Shown: piece by piece, positions 40,372 to 50,100 of the stretch
Layout: every line of letters starts with the position of its first letter
Position numbering within the stretch: position 1 is the stretch's first letter
NCBI RefSeq assembly: GCF_001905125.1
Contig: NZ_LWLE01000017.1
Span: 49,704-113,703, forward strand
DNA from: Streptomyces sp. TSRI0281
Lineage (GTDB): Bacteria > Actinomycetota > Actinomycetes > Streptomycetales > Streptomycetaceae
Direction of reading: 5' to 3'
DNA length: 64,000 bases
The notes under the pieces: model-generated
What the model was told of the DNA's origin: nothing
The model's database searches: none
Seen by the model: only the letters and a program-made list of their open reading frames with translations
Made by a program: the position numbers and the translations under genes

Positions 40372-42569
40372 CGTCCGATCACGCCCGTTCCGGCGTCGGG
40401 CTCGGTGCCCCACACCTCTTCGTCCTCCGAGAGCCATACGTTGCGCTGCCGGTCGCCGCCGTTGCCCCCGCCGCCCGGGGCGCCGCCACCGCCCATGCCC
40501 ATCGGCGGCATGAAGGGCATGCCGCTCCCCGCCCCGCCGCCCGCCCCGCCCCGCCCGAGGGCGCCGAGCGACTGGGTGGACACGTTGCCCTGCACCGGCG
40601 GGACAGCCGGGGTCGCGGGCAGCCCCATGGCGGCCCGGGCCCGGTTGCTGAGCCCGGACACCACCGAGGTCGGCTCACGGTTCGCGTTGCCGCTGCCGCT
40701 GCCGCTGCCGTCGAACAGCTTGCGGAGGTTCTCGGAGGCGCCCTTCGAACCCCCGAAGAGGTCGCCGCTCGATGTGTACGGACGACGCTGACCGTTCAGC
40801 AGCTCGTCCAGCGACTTGGGGTTGCGGGTCTTCAGGTTGTTGCTGCTCTCGGTGATGTGCTTGCCCTGCGGGTCGGTGATGGTGCCGTCGGCGTTGATCC
40901 GGGAACCCGGCGGAACGCTGAGCTTCCCGCCGTACATGTTGGTCAGGGGCTTGCCGTCCGCGCCGATCAGATTTCCCTGCGCGTCCACCCTGGTGCCCTT
41001 GGGGACGATGACATTGCCCTCGGCGTCGACCCCGAAGCCCCGTATCGAGTCCCCGGAAGTGGAGCCGCTCGGAAGCGTCGGTGGCTTCGGGCCGCCCGTC
41101 GAAGGTGAAATGATCTTACCGCCGGGGCCGATGGTGGAGCCGGGCGGCACGATCAGGGGCTTGCCGTCCGCACCGAGGACCGGTTTGCCCTTGGCATCGG
41201 TGACGGCACCGGTCTTGGGGTCGATGCGCGATCCGGCCGGGACCGTCAGGGACCCGCCGCTGCCCGTACCGGAGGTACCGCCACTGGCTCCCGTGACCGG
41301 AGGCGGGCCGAGGCCGAGGTTGCTGGTGTTGGGGAGGTTGCCGCCGGAAGTGCCCCCGCTCGGCCCGGTCACCGGAGGCGGGCCGCCGAGGCCCAGATCG
41401 CCGCCGCCCCCACCGCCCGCACCGCCTCCGGTGCCGCCGCCGTCACCGCCCGCACCATCACCGCCGGCGCCGCCGCCGCCGAGCATCTCCTTGAACTTGT
41501 TGAGGAAGTCGTCGGCACCGCCGGGACCGCCGTCACCGCCCGTACCGGTGTCGCCGTAGAAGTTCTTCTGTTCCTCGGCCGTCAGCGAGATGGTGAACGT
41601 CGGCTTCACGATGGAGTTCGCGTCGGAGAGCTTGCCGCTCGCCCTGTCGTAGGCCGTCGCCAGGTCGACCATCGCCTGCGCGGACTTGTCGTCGAGCTCG
41701 GTCTTGACACCGTTGAGCCAGCTCGTCTTCGCTGCGGCCTCTATACCGCCCCAGTCAGGACCACTCTTCGTCGCGTCATGGTCCGACTTGGGGTTCTGGG
41801 TGCTCATCACCTTCAGGAACTGCGCGTTCAGGTGGGTGAACGCCATGGCGATGGACCCGGCTTCATGGTGCTCGACAGCGCTCGTGCCCACGGTTTCCCG
41901 CTTGTCGAACCAGTCCCAGGAGTTCTTCCTCAGCGTTCCTATGGTGGTCCACAATTGATCGCTCACCGTGACGAGGTTGTCCTTGAGCGCACCACCCAGG
42001 TAAAAGGACTGGGTCTCCTGCAGCGAACGCTTCACCGCCAGAAGAACGGCTTCGAAGAGTTCGGCGGACTCCCCCTGCAGTTCCTCCGAGCCGTTCCCCA
42101 CCTTTTCGGCCCATTCATTGAACTTGGACGCCCACCCGTCCGTCCAGACTTCCATGTTGTTGAGGATCTCGGACGCCTTGCGCGACGACGCCGCATTGGC
42201 ATCCTTGTTCGTCCCGGACACCACCGATCCAAAGATCGGGCCGGGTGCACCGGTGAACTCCATCAAGGCGCCGGAATCGTTGCCGAAGTCGGCCCAGTTG
42301 TAGCCGAACCCGAACATCAGCCATTGTTCTTTCGCCCTGGCGGGGAAAGCGAAGGCGTACCAGCCGTCCAGCCCCCACTCCTTCGCCTTGAGCTTCGGAG
42401 TGCCGCTGAACCACTGGCCGTTCACCTCTTTGGTGATCCACTTCTTGGCACCCGAGCCCGCCACCAGGTTCCGGTCCGGAAGCTTGGTGGTCCCGTCGTG
42501 AAACATGGCGAGGATGTCCTCCCACTTGGCCGGCATTCCGGCGGGCACCTCGGGGGTCACCTCGGCCAT
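40368..42569 (-). CDS. PPE/EspB-like Gly-rich protein, candidate T7SS substrate
   Basis: 733 residues in three parts. The N-terminal 130 residues are Trp-rich (WEDILAMFHDGTT, KEWGLDGWYAFAFP, FGFGYNWADFGND). A long helical region follows (about 140-330, FNEWAEKVGNGSEELQGESA, LWTTIGTLRKNSWDWFDKRE). The C-terminal 400 residues are disordered and Gly/Pro-rich, with PPPVTGPSGGTSGG repeats and at least four VPxGS/T-type repeats (VPAGSRID, VPPGSTIG, VPKGTRVD, VPPGSRIN). The helical part followed by a Gly-rich tail is the layout of EspB and PPE substrates. It is embedded among WXG100-like genes with 4-bp overlaps. I do not recognise an enzymatic domain. Export is inference. Confidence 0.7.
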   Translation of the reverse strand: MAEVTPEVPAGMPAKWEDILAMFHDGTTKLPDRNLVAGSGAKKWITKEVNGQWFSGTPKLKAKEWGLDGWYAFAFPARAKEQWLMFGFGYNWADFGNDSGALMEFTGAPGPIFGSVVSGTNKDANAASSRKASEILNNMEVWTDGWASKFNEWAEKVGNGSEELQGESAELFEAVLLAVKRSLQETQSFYLGGALKDNLVTVSDQLWTTIGTLRKNSWDWFDKRETVGTSAVEHHEAGSIAMAFTHLNAQFLKVMSTQNPKSDHDATKSGPDWGGIEAAAKTSWLNGVKTELDDKSAQAMVDLATAYDRASGKLSDANSIVKPTFTISLTAEEQKNFYGDTGTGGDGGPGGADDFLNKFKEMLGGGGAGGDGAGGDGGGTGGGAGGGGGGDLGLGGPPPVTGPSGGTSGGNLPNTSNLGLGPPPVTGASGGTSGTGSGGSLTVPAGSRIDPKTGAVTDAKGKPVLGADGKPLIVPPGSTIGPGGKIISPSTGGPKPPTLPSGSTSGDSIRGFGVDAEGNVIVPKGTRVDAQGNLIGADGKPLTNMYGGKLSVPPGSRINADGTITDPQGKHITESSNNLKTRNPKSLDELLNGQRRPYTSSGDLFGGSKGASENLRKLFDGSGSGSGNANREPTSVVSGLSNRARAAMGLPATPAVPPVQGNVSTQSLGALGRGGAGGGAGSGMPFMPPMGMGGGGAPGGGGNGGDRQRNVWLSEDEEVWGTEPDAGTGVIGR

Positions 42570-42573
42570 GGTT

Positions 42574-42951
42574 TCACTTTCCCTTCGGCGTCAGGATCTC
42601 GGAGAACTCGTCGGCGAGGGTGCCGCCGATGCTCGTGGAGTCGTCCTCGGCGTCCTTGTGCTTGGTCTCCACGTCCCGCAGGCTGGCGGAGAAGTTGTTC
42701 ATGAGCGTGATGGCCGTCTCGTACCGGGTGCGCATACTGGCGCGGTATGTCTCCAGCTGGCCCTCAAGCGCCTTCGCCTGCGTGCACTTCTCGGGGTTCC
42801 CGACGGCCAGCGGGATCTTCGCTCCGAGACTCACGTATTCCGCCTTGACCGTGAGGTCGCGGCGGAACGTGGGGAGCTCCTGATTCGCGTACCTGAGATA
42901 GACGCCGTCGGTCGACTGGAAGATGTCGCCCGGATTCTCGTCACCAGCCAT
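42574..42951 (-). CDS. Small helical T7SS-associated protein (125 aa)
   Basis: 125 residues, predicted helical hairpin (QAKALEGQLETYRASMRTRY, ETAITLMNNFSASLRDVE). Size and position match the second member of an ESX WXG100 pair, but no WxG motif is seen. The ATG at 42951 has GAGG seven bases upstream; a GTG six bases earlier is also possible but is too close to that ribosome site. It ends 4 bp before the start of the PPE-like gene. Confidence 0.7.
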   Translation of the reverse strand: MAGDENPGDIFQSTDGVYLRYANQELPTFRRDLTVKAEYVSLGAKIPLAVGNPEKCTQAKALEGQLETYRASMRTRYETAITLMNNFSASLRDVETKHKDAEDDSTSIGGTLADEFSEILTPKGK

Positions 42952-42987
42952 GCTCACACCTCACAGAAGTCGGTTCGTTACGCCTGG

Positions 42988-43287
42988 TCAGCTGCCCTGG
43001 AGACCGTTCAGGCCGCGGCCGCCGTCGATGTCCCCGTCGATCTGCCGGGAGTGCATCCGCTGGAGAGTCGTCCGGGCGACGCCGTACTGCTCGTCGAGCT
43101 GAAGCTTGATCTTGGCCAGTTCCGCCTGGAATTCCTCCCAGGAGGTACGGGTCTGACCGCTCAGGGTGTCGCGCAGCGCGCCGAAGTTCTTCTCCATCCA
43201 GGCGAGCGCCTCCTTCATCTCCTGCTGGGCCGCGTCCATGTTCTTGACGGCGTCCAGGACCCCTTGGTGACTGATCTTGACGGTCAT
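42988..43287 (-). CDS. WXG100-like protein (99 aa)
   Basis: 99 residues forming two long helices joined by TRTSWEEFQAEL, where WEE stands in place of WxG. First helix GVLDAVKNMDAAQQEMKEAL; second helix ELAKIKLQLDEQYGVARTTL. Length and layout are those of EsxA/EsxB. A GAGGAG ribosome site precedes the ATG at 43287. WXG100 proteins travel as dimers through EccC and often pilot larger partners. Confidence 0.8.
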   Translation of the reverse strand: MTVKISHQGVLDAVKNMDAAQQEMKEALAWMEKNFGALRDTLSGQTRTSWEEFQAELAKIKLQLDEQYGVARTTLQRMHSRQIDGDIDGGRGLNGLQGS

Positions 43288-43352
43288 GACGGAACTCCTC
43301 GTGGGACGTTAAGAGAGCGGGGAACGAAAAGGGAGAAGGGCGGGAAGGACGG

Positions 43353-43700
43353 TCACCTGGGGTTGATCACGTCGGCGATACCGCCGGCGTAGGTGTTCGC
43401 TTCGTGCTCGGCGTCCACGAGGAGCCGGTTGGCCATCGCGGTGCCCTCACGGAAGAACTGGGTGCGCTCCATGACCCGGGCGTGGGCCCTGAGCCACTCG
43501 TCGATGCCCGCCGCGTGGGTCTCGGAGGAAACCGCCTGGTAGGCACCCCGGACCTGGCCCTGGATGGTCCTGACCTTGCGGCCGGCCTCATCCATGTCGC
43601 GAAGGTGCTGGTCCAGCGTCTTCAGCGTCTCCAGCATCGCTGTTTCATCATTGGACAGGCCGTCGGCCGAGTTGACGTTGAAGCCGGAGACATCAGACAT
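43353..43700 (-). CDS. WXG100-like protein (115 aa)
   Basis: 115 residues, first gene of the minus-strand T7SS substrate run. It is a helical hairpin with EMLETL-like heptads (ETAMLETLKTLDQHLRDMDE) and IDEWLRAHARVMERTQFF after the turn, where the Trp could play the WxG role. No signal peptide. It probably pairs with the 99-residue protein encoded 65 bp downstream. Confidence 0.75.
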   Translation of the reverse strand: MSDVSGFNVNSADGLSNDETAMLETLKTLDQHLRDMDEAGRKVRTIQGQVRGAYQAVSSETHAAGIDEWLRAHARVMERTQFFREGTAMANRLLVDAEHEANTYAGGIADVINPR

Positions 43701-43813
43701 GGGGGTCCTCCTGGACGCTGCGGGAACACGACGGCACGACGGGTGCACGGCACGTCGACCACACCGGGAATCACGCCCTCCGGTAGTCGACGGATCATCA
43801 GGTTAATACGCCG

Positions 43814-43838
43814 TACGGGATCTTGGCACGGATGTTCC
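43814..43838 (-). promoter_or_regulatory. Possible ECF-type promoter for the T7SS substrate operon
   Basis: On the minus strand, GGAAC (43834-43838) and CGTA (43814-43817) are 16 bp apart, like promoters read by SigE-type ECF sigma factors, about 115 bp ahead of the first WXG100-like gene. TATTAA at about 43803-43808 is an alternative -10. The rest of 43701-43963 has no gene. Confidence 0.3.
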
Positions 43839-43963
43839 ACGTCAATTCCGAGTGTTCACCTTCGAGGCGTGCGTGAGCTGCGGCAATGCCGTAGAAAGCG
43901 CCTGCCTCCCGGCTTCCCCATCCTCAAAGAAAGCTCAATTCCCTTAAGGCGGAGGGAAGTCCG

Positions 43964-45409
43964 CTATTGCGGCGCCTCGTTCTCCGCCGCTTCCACCAGC
44001 CCCTGCGCCAGCAGGGTGGTGTCGTCCAGCGCGGGACCGGACGCCAGCATCCCGAGGACGCCGGACGGGACGGGGACGGACTGCCCGGCGCTGTAGCCGA
44101 GCCGCTGGAGTCCCTTGTCGCCGCCGGGGATCGGGTACTTGGCCCCCGACTCGGTGACCAGGTAGTGGGCCGTGCCCGTGCCCGCGGAGGAGAGCGCCGT
44201 GACGAGTGCGCCGCCCTCCGGGCGTACCGCGAACAGGTCGGCGGCTCCGGAACCCGCGATGATTCCGGGCTGGTTGGACACCGCCCGGCCGCCCACCGCG
44301 TCCGCGCGGGGCAGGACGACGGAGATCGTCGGCCTGCCGTCCGCGGTGCCGATGACGGCGCAGACGCCCTCGCCGGCGCCGACCGGCCTCGGGCCGGGCA
44401 GCTCGGTCGGGACCGCGCCTCCCGAGGCACCCACGAGCCGGGCTTCCTTCGGGTCCTGGTGGCGTGCCAGGTCGTCCGGGCCGATCCTGGGGAGTGCGAC
44501 GGGTCCCCCGGCGTACGCGGTCCGCTGGGTACGGGGATCGCCCTTCAGGAGCGCCTCCTCCAGGGCGGTGATCCGGGTCAGACCGCGCTCCGTCAGCAGG
44601 TAGTGGCGGCCTGAGGCGTCGAAGAGCTGCCCGACCCGGGTGGCGCGGCCCGCCAGTGAGGGCCCCGCCTTGCCGCGTCCCGCCACCTCCGGCACCGCCA
44701 GATCCGGTCCTGCGGGCAGGGCGTTGAGGAAGGCGTCGGGGACGGGGTGCGCCCCGTCGGGGTCGTAGCCCAGCGACTGGACGGCGTAGTTCGCGGTGTT
44801 CAGCCGCAGCCGGGTGCCGTGCCAGAGCAGGTACGTGGTATCGCCCGGCACGCTGCGGACCAGGGTGGCCCGGTCCGAGGTGACGGGCCGGCCCTCGGCC
44901 GTCAGCCCGACGGCCACGGTGAGGAGCGGCGCCTTCGCGGCGTCGGTCCGGGTGGCGCACACCGACCAGGCCGCGCGGCTGAGCGAGCCCGGCTGCGGCA
45001 GGGGGTCCGGCGCGCCGACGATGCCCAGGGTCGCGCCGCGCGGTGCGTCCTGGAGCGAGGCGGGCTTGACGCTCACCACCTTCATCCGGTCGCCCGCCAG
45101 CAGTCTGGCCGAGGTCTCGTTCAGGACCGGGTGGAGGACCCCGTCGAGCGTGAGGTAGCGGGCGCCGGAGCGTTCGTCGATCACCAGTGTCCCGGTGGCC
45201 TTCCACGCGTTCGAACCGCCGGGCACCACCAGCCCGTACACCGCGACGACGAGTGCGGCCAGCGCCGCGACCACGAGGCCGATGACGAAGCCCTTCGAGG
45301 TCCGCCGGTGCGCGGACTCGGGGGCGTCCGGGTCGTCCCGGAGCATTCCCAGTGACAGTCGGCCCATGACGAACATGTGCGCGTGGACCTGGTCCCGCCT
45401 GGACTGCAT
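43964..45409 (-). CDS. eccB: Type VII secretion membrane protein EccB
   Basis: 481 residues. EccB spans the membrane once (residues about 41-62, FVIGLVVAALAALVVAVYGL). It has a short cytosolic N-terminus MQSRRDQVHAHMFVMGRL, the signature opening of the family, and a large extracytoplasmic part built of repeats (for example YLLWHGTRLRL, HYLLTERGLTRI, AHYLVTESGAKYPI). It is a core part of the hexameric ESX membrane complex with EccC, EccD and EccE. It follows eccD after a 117-bp gap with a strong hairpin. Confidence 0.95.
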   Translation of the reverse strand: MQSRRDQVHAHMFVMGRLSLGMLRDDPDAPESAHRRTSKGFVIGLVVAALAALVVAVYGLVVPGGSNAWKATGTLVIDERSGARYLTLDGVLHPVLNETSARLLAGDRMKVVSVKPASLQDAPRGATLGIVGAPDPLPQPGSLSRAAWSVCATRTDAAKAPLLTVAVGLTAEGRPVTSDRATLVRSVPGDTTYLLWHGTRLRLNTANYAVQSLGYDPDGAHPVPDAFLNALPAGPDLAVPEVAGRGKAGPSLAGRATRVGQLFDASGRHYLLTERGLTRITALEEALLKGDPRTQRTAYAGGPVALPRIGPDDLARHQDPKEARLVGASGGAVPTELPGPRPVGAGEGVCAVIGTADGRPTISVVLPRADAVGGRAVSNQPGIIAGSGAADLFAVRPEGGALVTALSSAGTGTAHYLVTESGAKYPIPGGDKGLQRLGYSAGQSVPVPSGVLGMLASGPALDDTTLLAQGLVEAAENEAPQ

Positions 45410-45450
45410 TCCTTGCCTTTCCGACCGGGCATCGGCCCGGCGCGCGAGGG

Positions 45451-45486
45451 CCCGGGGTCCGGGGCTTGCGCCCCCGGGACCCCGGG
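45451..45486 (-). terminator. Hairpin between eccD and eccB
   Basis: A 14-bp GC-rich stem (45451-45464 with about 45472-45486) around a short loop. It may reduce eccB expression relative to eccD or protect mRNA. No separate eccB promoter is evident. Confidence 0.55.
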
Positions 45487-45526
45487 ATCGGCCTGCTTGT
45501 CCGGCAGCGGACGCCGGACCGCGGGC

Positions 45527-46960
45527 TCAGCTGTTGAGGCCCCGCAGATACGAGTAGAGACCGGCGACGAGCAGGGCCAGCGGGACGAGGGCGATGGCGA
45601 AGAGCAGGTGGAGCAGATCGACCGCGCGCCCCCAGTAGGGCACCAGACGGCGGCCCGGGAGCGTCCAGCCCGTGATGGCAAGCACCGCCGCGACGACCAG
45701 CAGACCGGCGAGCAGCAGCGGCCGGGAGTCCGCGTCCAGCCGCAGGACCAGCAGCACCGTGAGCAGTACGGCACCGTAGGCGGCCGGCAGGACGACGGCG
45801 AGGCGCTGCCAGGCGCCGCCGATCCCCCGTGCGTGGGTGAACAGGAGCGCGCACAGGACCGCGGCCAGGGTGAGCGGCGCCCAGGACGTCTCGAACGCCA
45901 GCATCGTGAGGCAGCCCGCGGCCACCAGACCGGTGGCGCCGTAGAGGCCCGTGAGGTAGCCGTCGGCGACGGCGCCGCGGGCGGCGATCTGCTCGTCCGG
46001 GGTGGGGTCGATGCCCTCCTGGAGCTGGCCCGCGTTGGTGGGCAGCAGCGGGACCTTCAGGCCGGACAGGCGGAACGCCAGGGAGGGCAGGAAGTGTCCC
46101 AGCAGGACGACCGCCAGGATCAGCGGAGCGGCCGTGCCCGTGGGCGTGACGCCGAAGAGCATCACGGCGCCGCCGATGGCCCCGAGCACCGCGGCCAGTG
46201 CCGCGGCCAGGAACAGCGGGGCGCACGCGCCCACGGCGGCCACCGCGAGCACGGCGGCGCCCGCCGCCGCGGAGCAGCCCGCCAGCAGCCGGGCGCCCAG
46301 TTCCGCGTCGGATCCGGCGCCCTGGGGCACGAGCGCACCGGCCAGGGCGAGGAAGGGGACGGCCGCCGCGCCGAGCGCGCCGCCCGCGCCGACGTCCCCG
46401 ACCGCGCGTGAGGCGGCTCCGGCGCCGGCCAGCAGGAGGATCGCGGTCCCCGCCGCGCAGACCGCTCTGATTCCCGGGGAACCGGGCAGCAGCAGGAGCA
46501 GCAGACCCGTGGCGAGAGCGCTCAGGGCGAGCGCGGTCATGAGGTGGTGCGACCACACGGGCCGCCAGGAGTCGGGGCGTTCGCGCAGCCGGCTGGAGAG
46601 CCCGTCGACGAGATCGTCGTAATGGATCTCGGGCAGGGCGTCCCCGCGCAGGCGCAGGTGGACCGTCTCGCCGTCGTGCAGGCCCAGGTCGCCGAGCGTG
46701 TTCTCGTCGTCGAGCGGCTCCTGGCCGAGGCGTTGGAGCACCCAGCCGCCGGCCTGCGCTCCGCGTTCGTAGAGGTCGGTGCCCCCGTGGTCGACGATGG
46801 TCGGCATCAGGTCGGCGAGCACGATGTCGGACGGCACCGCGAGTTCGACGGAGCGATCGGGCGTCAGCACCGTGAGGCGGCACAGGGGTGCCGCGGATAT
46901 GTCGGTCAAGCGCGTTTCATCGCCTTCCAGGACAGTGGTCGACGCGGTCAGATTGATCAC
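45527..46960 (-). CDS. eccD: Type VII secretion membrane protein EccD
   Basis: About 477 residues. An N-terminal ubiquitin-like domain (residues about 25-105: LCRLTVLTPDRSVELAVPSD, DGETVHLRLRGDALPEI) is followed by about 11 transmembrane helices from residue 135 to the end. EccD dimers form the membrane vestibule of the ESX complex. The start is uncertain: I use GTG 46960, because the frame upstream lacks family similarity, yet no Shine-Dalgarno is visible. It might be leaderless. It is divergent from eccC. Confidence 0.92.
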   Translation of the reverse strand: MINLTASTTVLEGDETRLTDISAAPLCRLTVLTPDRSVELAVPSDIVLADLMPTIVDHGGTDLYERGAQAGGWVLQRLGQEPLDDENTLGDLGLHDGETVHLRLRGDALPEIHYDDLVDGLSSRLRERPDSWRPVWSHHLMTALALSALATGLLLLLLPGSPGIRAVCAAGTAILLLAGAGAASRAVGDVGAGGALGAAAVPFLALAGALVPQGAGSDAELGARLLAGCSAAAGAAVLAVAAVGACAPLFLAAALAAVLGAIGGAVMLFGVTPTGTAAPLILAVVLLGHFLPSLAFRLSGLKVPLLPTNAGQLQEGIDPTPDEQIAARGAVADGYLTGLYGATGLVAAGCLTMLAFETSWAPLTLAAVLCALLFTHARGIGGAWQRLAVVLPAAYGAVLLTVLLVLRLDADSRPLLLAGLLVVAAVLAITGWTLPGRRLVPYWGRAVDLLHLLFAIALVPLALLVAGLYSYLRGLNS

Positions 46961-47138
46961 ATTAACTTGTGCGTGCAGTCTGTACGTTGTGGGGTGCCGC
47001 GATGATCGGCAACCCCGTTCCCGCCCACCCCCCGGCCTGCGGACCTGTGTCGTCGGCCGTACCGCAGGCGTTTGACGTGCTGTCACCTCGAAGCGGCGTC
47101 ACAGTAACCGCCGGCACCCCTCAGGAAGGCGATTCCCT
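46961..47138. promoter_or_regulatory. Divergent promoter region eccD / eccC
   Basis: 178 bp between the divergent secretion genes. TACGTT at 46983-46988 is a possible -10 for eccC but lacks a good -35. TTGACG at about 47070 lacks a -10 at the right distance. No operator recognised. Confidence 0.4.
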
Positions 47139-50100
47139 TTGAGCGTGGTCCTCTTCAAGAGGCCTCCCCGGCGTCTTGGCCCCGAGATGCCCCAGGGCGA
47201 ACTGAGCCTCCAGGAGCCGCCCACGGTGCCGGAGACGCAGAGCGCGATGGGCAACATGATCACGTACATGCCGATGGCGCTCAGTTCGCTCGGCATGGTG
47301 CTCATCTTCCTGCGCCCCGGCAGCGGCGGCGGACCCATGATGTACGTCGCGATCGGGCTGATGGGGCTGTCGGCCGTCGGCATGCTGGTGTCGCAGATCG
47401 TGCGGGCCTCCGGGGACCGCAAGCGGGCGTTGCTCGGTGAGCGGCGCGACTACATGCGCTACCTGTCGATCAGCCGCAGGCGCATCCGCAAGGTGATCAC
47501 GCAGCAGCGGGAGGCTCAGGCGTGGTCGCACCCGGACCCGGCGTCGCTGTGGGGCCTGGTGCCCACGGCCAGGCTGTGGGAGCGGCGGGCCGCGCACGCG
47601 GACTTCGCCGAGGTGCGGATCGCGGTGGGCGAGCAGCAGCTGGGCACGAAGCTGACGCCGCTGAGCACCAAGCCGGTGGAGGATCTGGAGCCGCTGTCCG
47701 CGCACGCGCTGCGCCGCTTCATCAAGGCGTACGGCACGGTGCCGGACCAGCCGGTCGCGGTCTATCTGCGGACCTACGCGCGCGTCCTGCTCCAGGGCGA
47801 CGAGCAGGCGGCGCAGGCGATGGTGCGGGCCCTGCTGGCCCAGCTGAGCGTGTTCCACGCGCCGCAGGACCTGCGGATCGTGGTGCTGGCGGACCACGAC
47901 CGCCGGGACGCCTGGGAGTGGGTGAAGTGGCTGCCGCACGCCCAGCATCCGACGGACGTCGACGGCGGCGGGCCCGTGCGGCTGGTCACCGATTCCGTCC
48001 TGGGTCTCGAATCGCTGCTCGGCGAGGAGCTGACCGGCCGGCCCGCCTTCGAGGCGGACGCCTCGCCGAGTGCCGAGGAGCCCTACTGCGTCGTGGTGCT
48101 GGACAGCTCCCGGACGCCCGCCGACTCCCGGCTGGCCACCGACGGGTACCGCAACACCGTGACGCTGGACGTGGCCGGTTCGCTGCCCTGGCGTCAGTCC
48201 CGCCACACGCTGCGGCTGCGGATCTCCGAGCGGCAGCTGGAGCTGGTGAGCACCGACCGGTCGGGGAAGGAGACCACGGCGGCGCTCGGCAGGCCCGATG
48301 TGCTGGGTCCCCGGCGGGCGAGGGCGCTGGCCACACTGCTGTCCCCCTATCGGATGGGCATCACCACGGACAACGGTGAGGCGCTCACCTCGGACGTGCA
48401 GCTGACCACCCTGCTCGGCCTGCCCGACCTGCACACCGTCGATCTGGACGGCGTGCGCGCCGACCGGAGCGAGCGGGCCAGGCTGCGGGTGCCGCTGGGG
48501 CTCGCCGGGGACGGCACACCGGTGGAACTGGACATCAAGGAGGCGGCGCAGGGCGGTATGGGCCCGCACGGCGTGCTGATCGGCGCGACGGGTTCCGGCA
48601 AGTCGGAGCTGCTGCGGACCCTGGTGCTCGCCCTGGCGCTCACCCACTCGTCGGAGAAGCTCAACTTCGTCCTGGTGGACTTCAAGGGCGGCGCCACCTT
48701 CCTCGGCCTGGACGGCCTGCCGCACACCTCGGCCGTGATCACCAACCTCGCCGACGAGTCCTCGCTGGTCGAGCGCATGCAGGACGCGCTGCACGGTGAG
48801 CTGATGCGCCGCCAGGAGCTGCTGCGCAGCGCCGGGAACTACACGTCGGCCTTCGAGTACGAGACGGCGCGGGCGGCGGGCGCCGACCTGGTGCCGCTGC
48901 CGACGCTCTTCGTGGTGGTCGACGAGTTCAGTGAACTCCTCTCCGCGCACCGCGACTTCATGGACCTTTTCGTGATGGTGGGGCGGCTGGGCCGCAGCCT
49001 GGGTGTTCATCTGCTGCTCGCCTCGCAGCGGCTGGACGAGGGCCGCATGACCCAGCTGGAGTCGCACCTGTCGTACCGGATCGCGCTGCGCACGTTCTCC
49101 TCCATGGAGAGCCGGGGCGTCCTGGGTGTGCCGGACGCCTACCAGCTGCCGTCCGTCCCCGGCAGCGCCATCCTCAAGAAGGACACCGGGACCCTCGTCC
49201 GGTTCAAGGCCGCCTACGTCTCCGGGCCCTACCAGGGTGTCCGCAGGGTCGGCGCGTCGGCCGTGGCCGGTCAGGTGGTCCCGTACCGCACGGAGTGGAC
49301 CGCGCCCCGCGTTCCCGCGCCCGATCCGGACCCGCAGCCGGCCGCGGCGACGGAGGAGGAGAGCGAGGAGACCCTGCTCGCGCTGGCGGTGGCCCGGATG
49401 CGGGAGGGCGGCAGGCCCGCGCACCGGGTCTGGCTGCCGCCGCTGGACGCTCCGCTGTCGCTGGACACCCTGCTGATGGGACTGGAGGTGGACGCCGAGC
49501 GGGGCCTCACCACCGTCGACTCCGCTCTGCACGGCGGGCTGACGGTGCCGGTGGGCATCATCGACCGGCCCTTCGACCAGACCCGCGAACCCCTGCTGGC
49601 CGAGCTGTCCGGGGCGGGCGGTCACGTCGGCATCGCGGGCGGGCCGCAGAGCGGCAAGTCCACACTCGTACGTGACCTGATCATGTCGCTCGCCCTCACC
49701 CACACGCCGCGCGAAATCCAGTTCTACTGCCTGGACTTCGGCGGTGGTTCGCTCGGCGCGCTGCGTGACCTGCCGCATGTGGGCGGTGTCACGGGCCGGC
49801 TGGACCTGGAGCGGGTGCAGCGCACCCTGGCCGAGGTGCACGGGCTGGTGGCCCGGCGTGAGAAGCAGTTCGCCGAGCTGGGCATCGACTCCATGGCGAC
49901 GCTGCGGGCCCGCCGGGCGGCCGGCGAGATGCCCGACGAGCCGTACGGCGACGTGTTCCTCGTGGTCGACGGCTGGGGCACGGTCCGCCAGGACTTCATG
50001 GACATCATGGACACCTTCACGGCGCTGGCGGCACGCGGTCTCAACTACGGTGTCCACCTCATCGTGGCGGCGGGCCGCTGGTCGGAGATTCCCACCGCGC

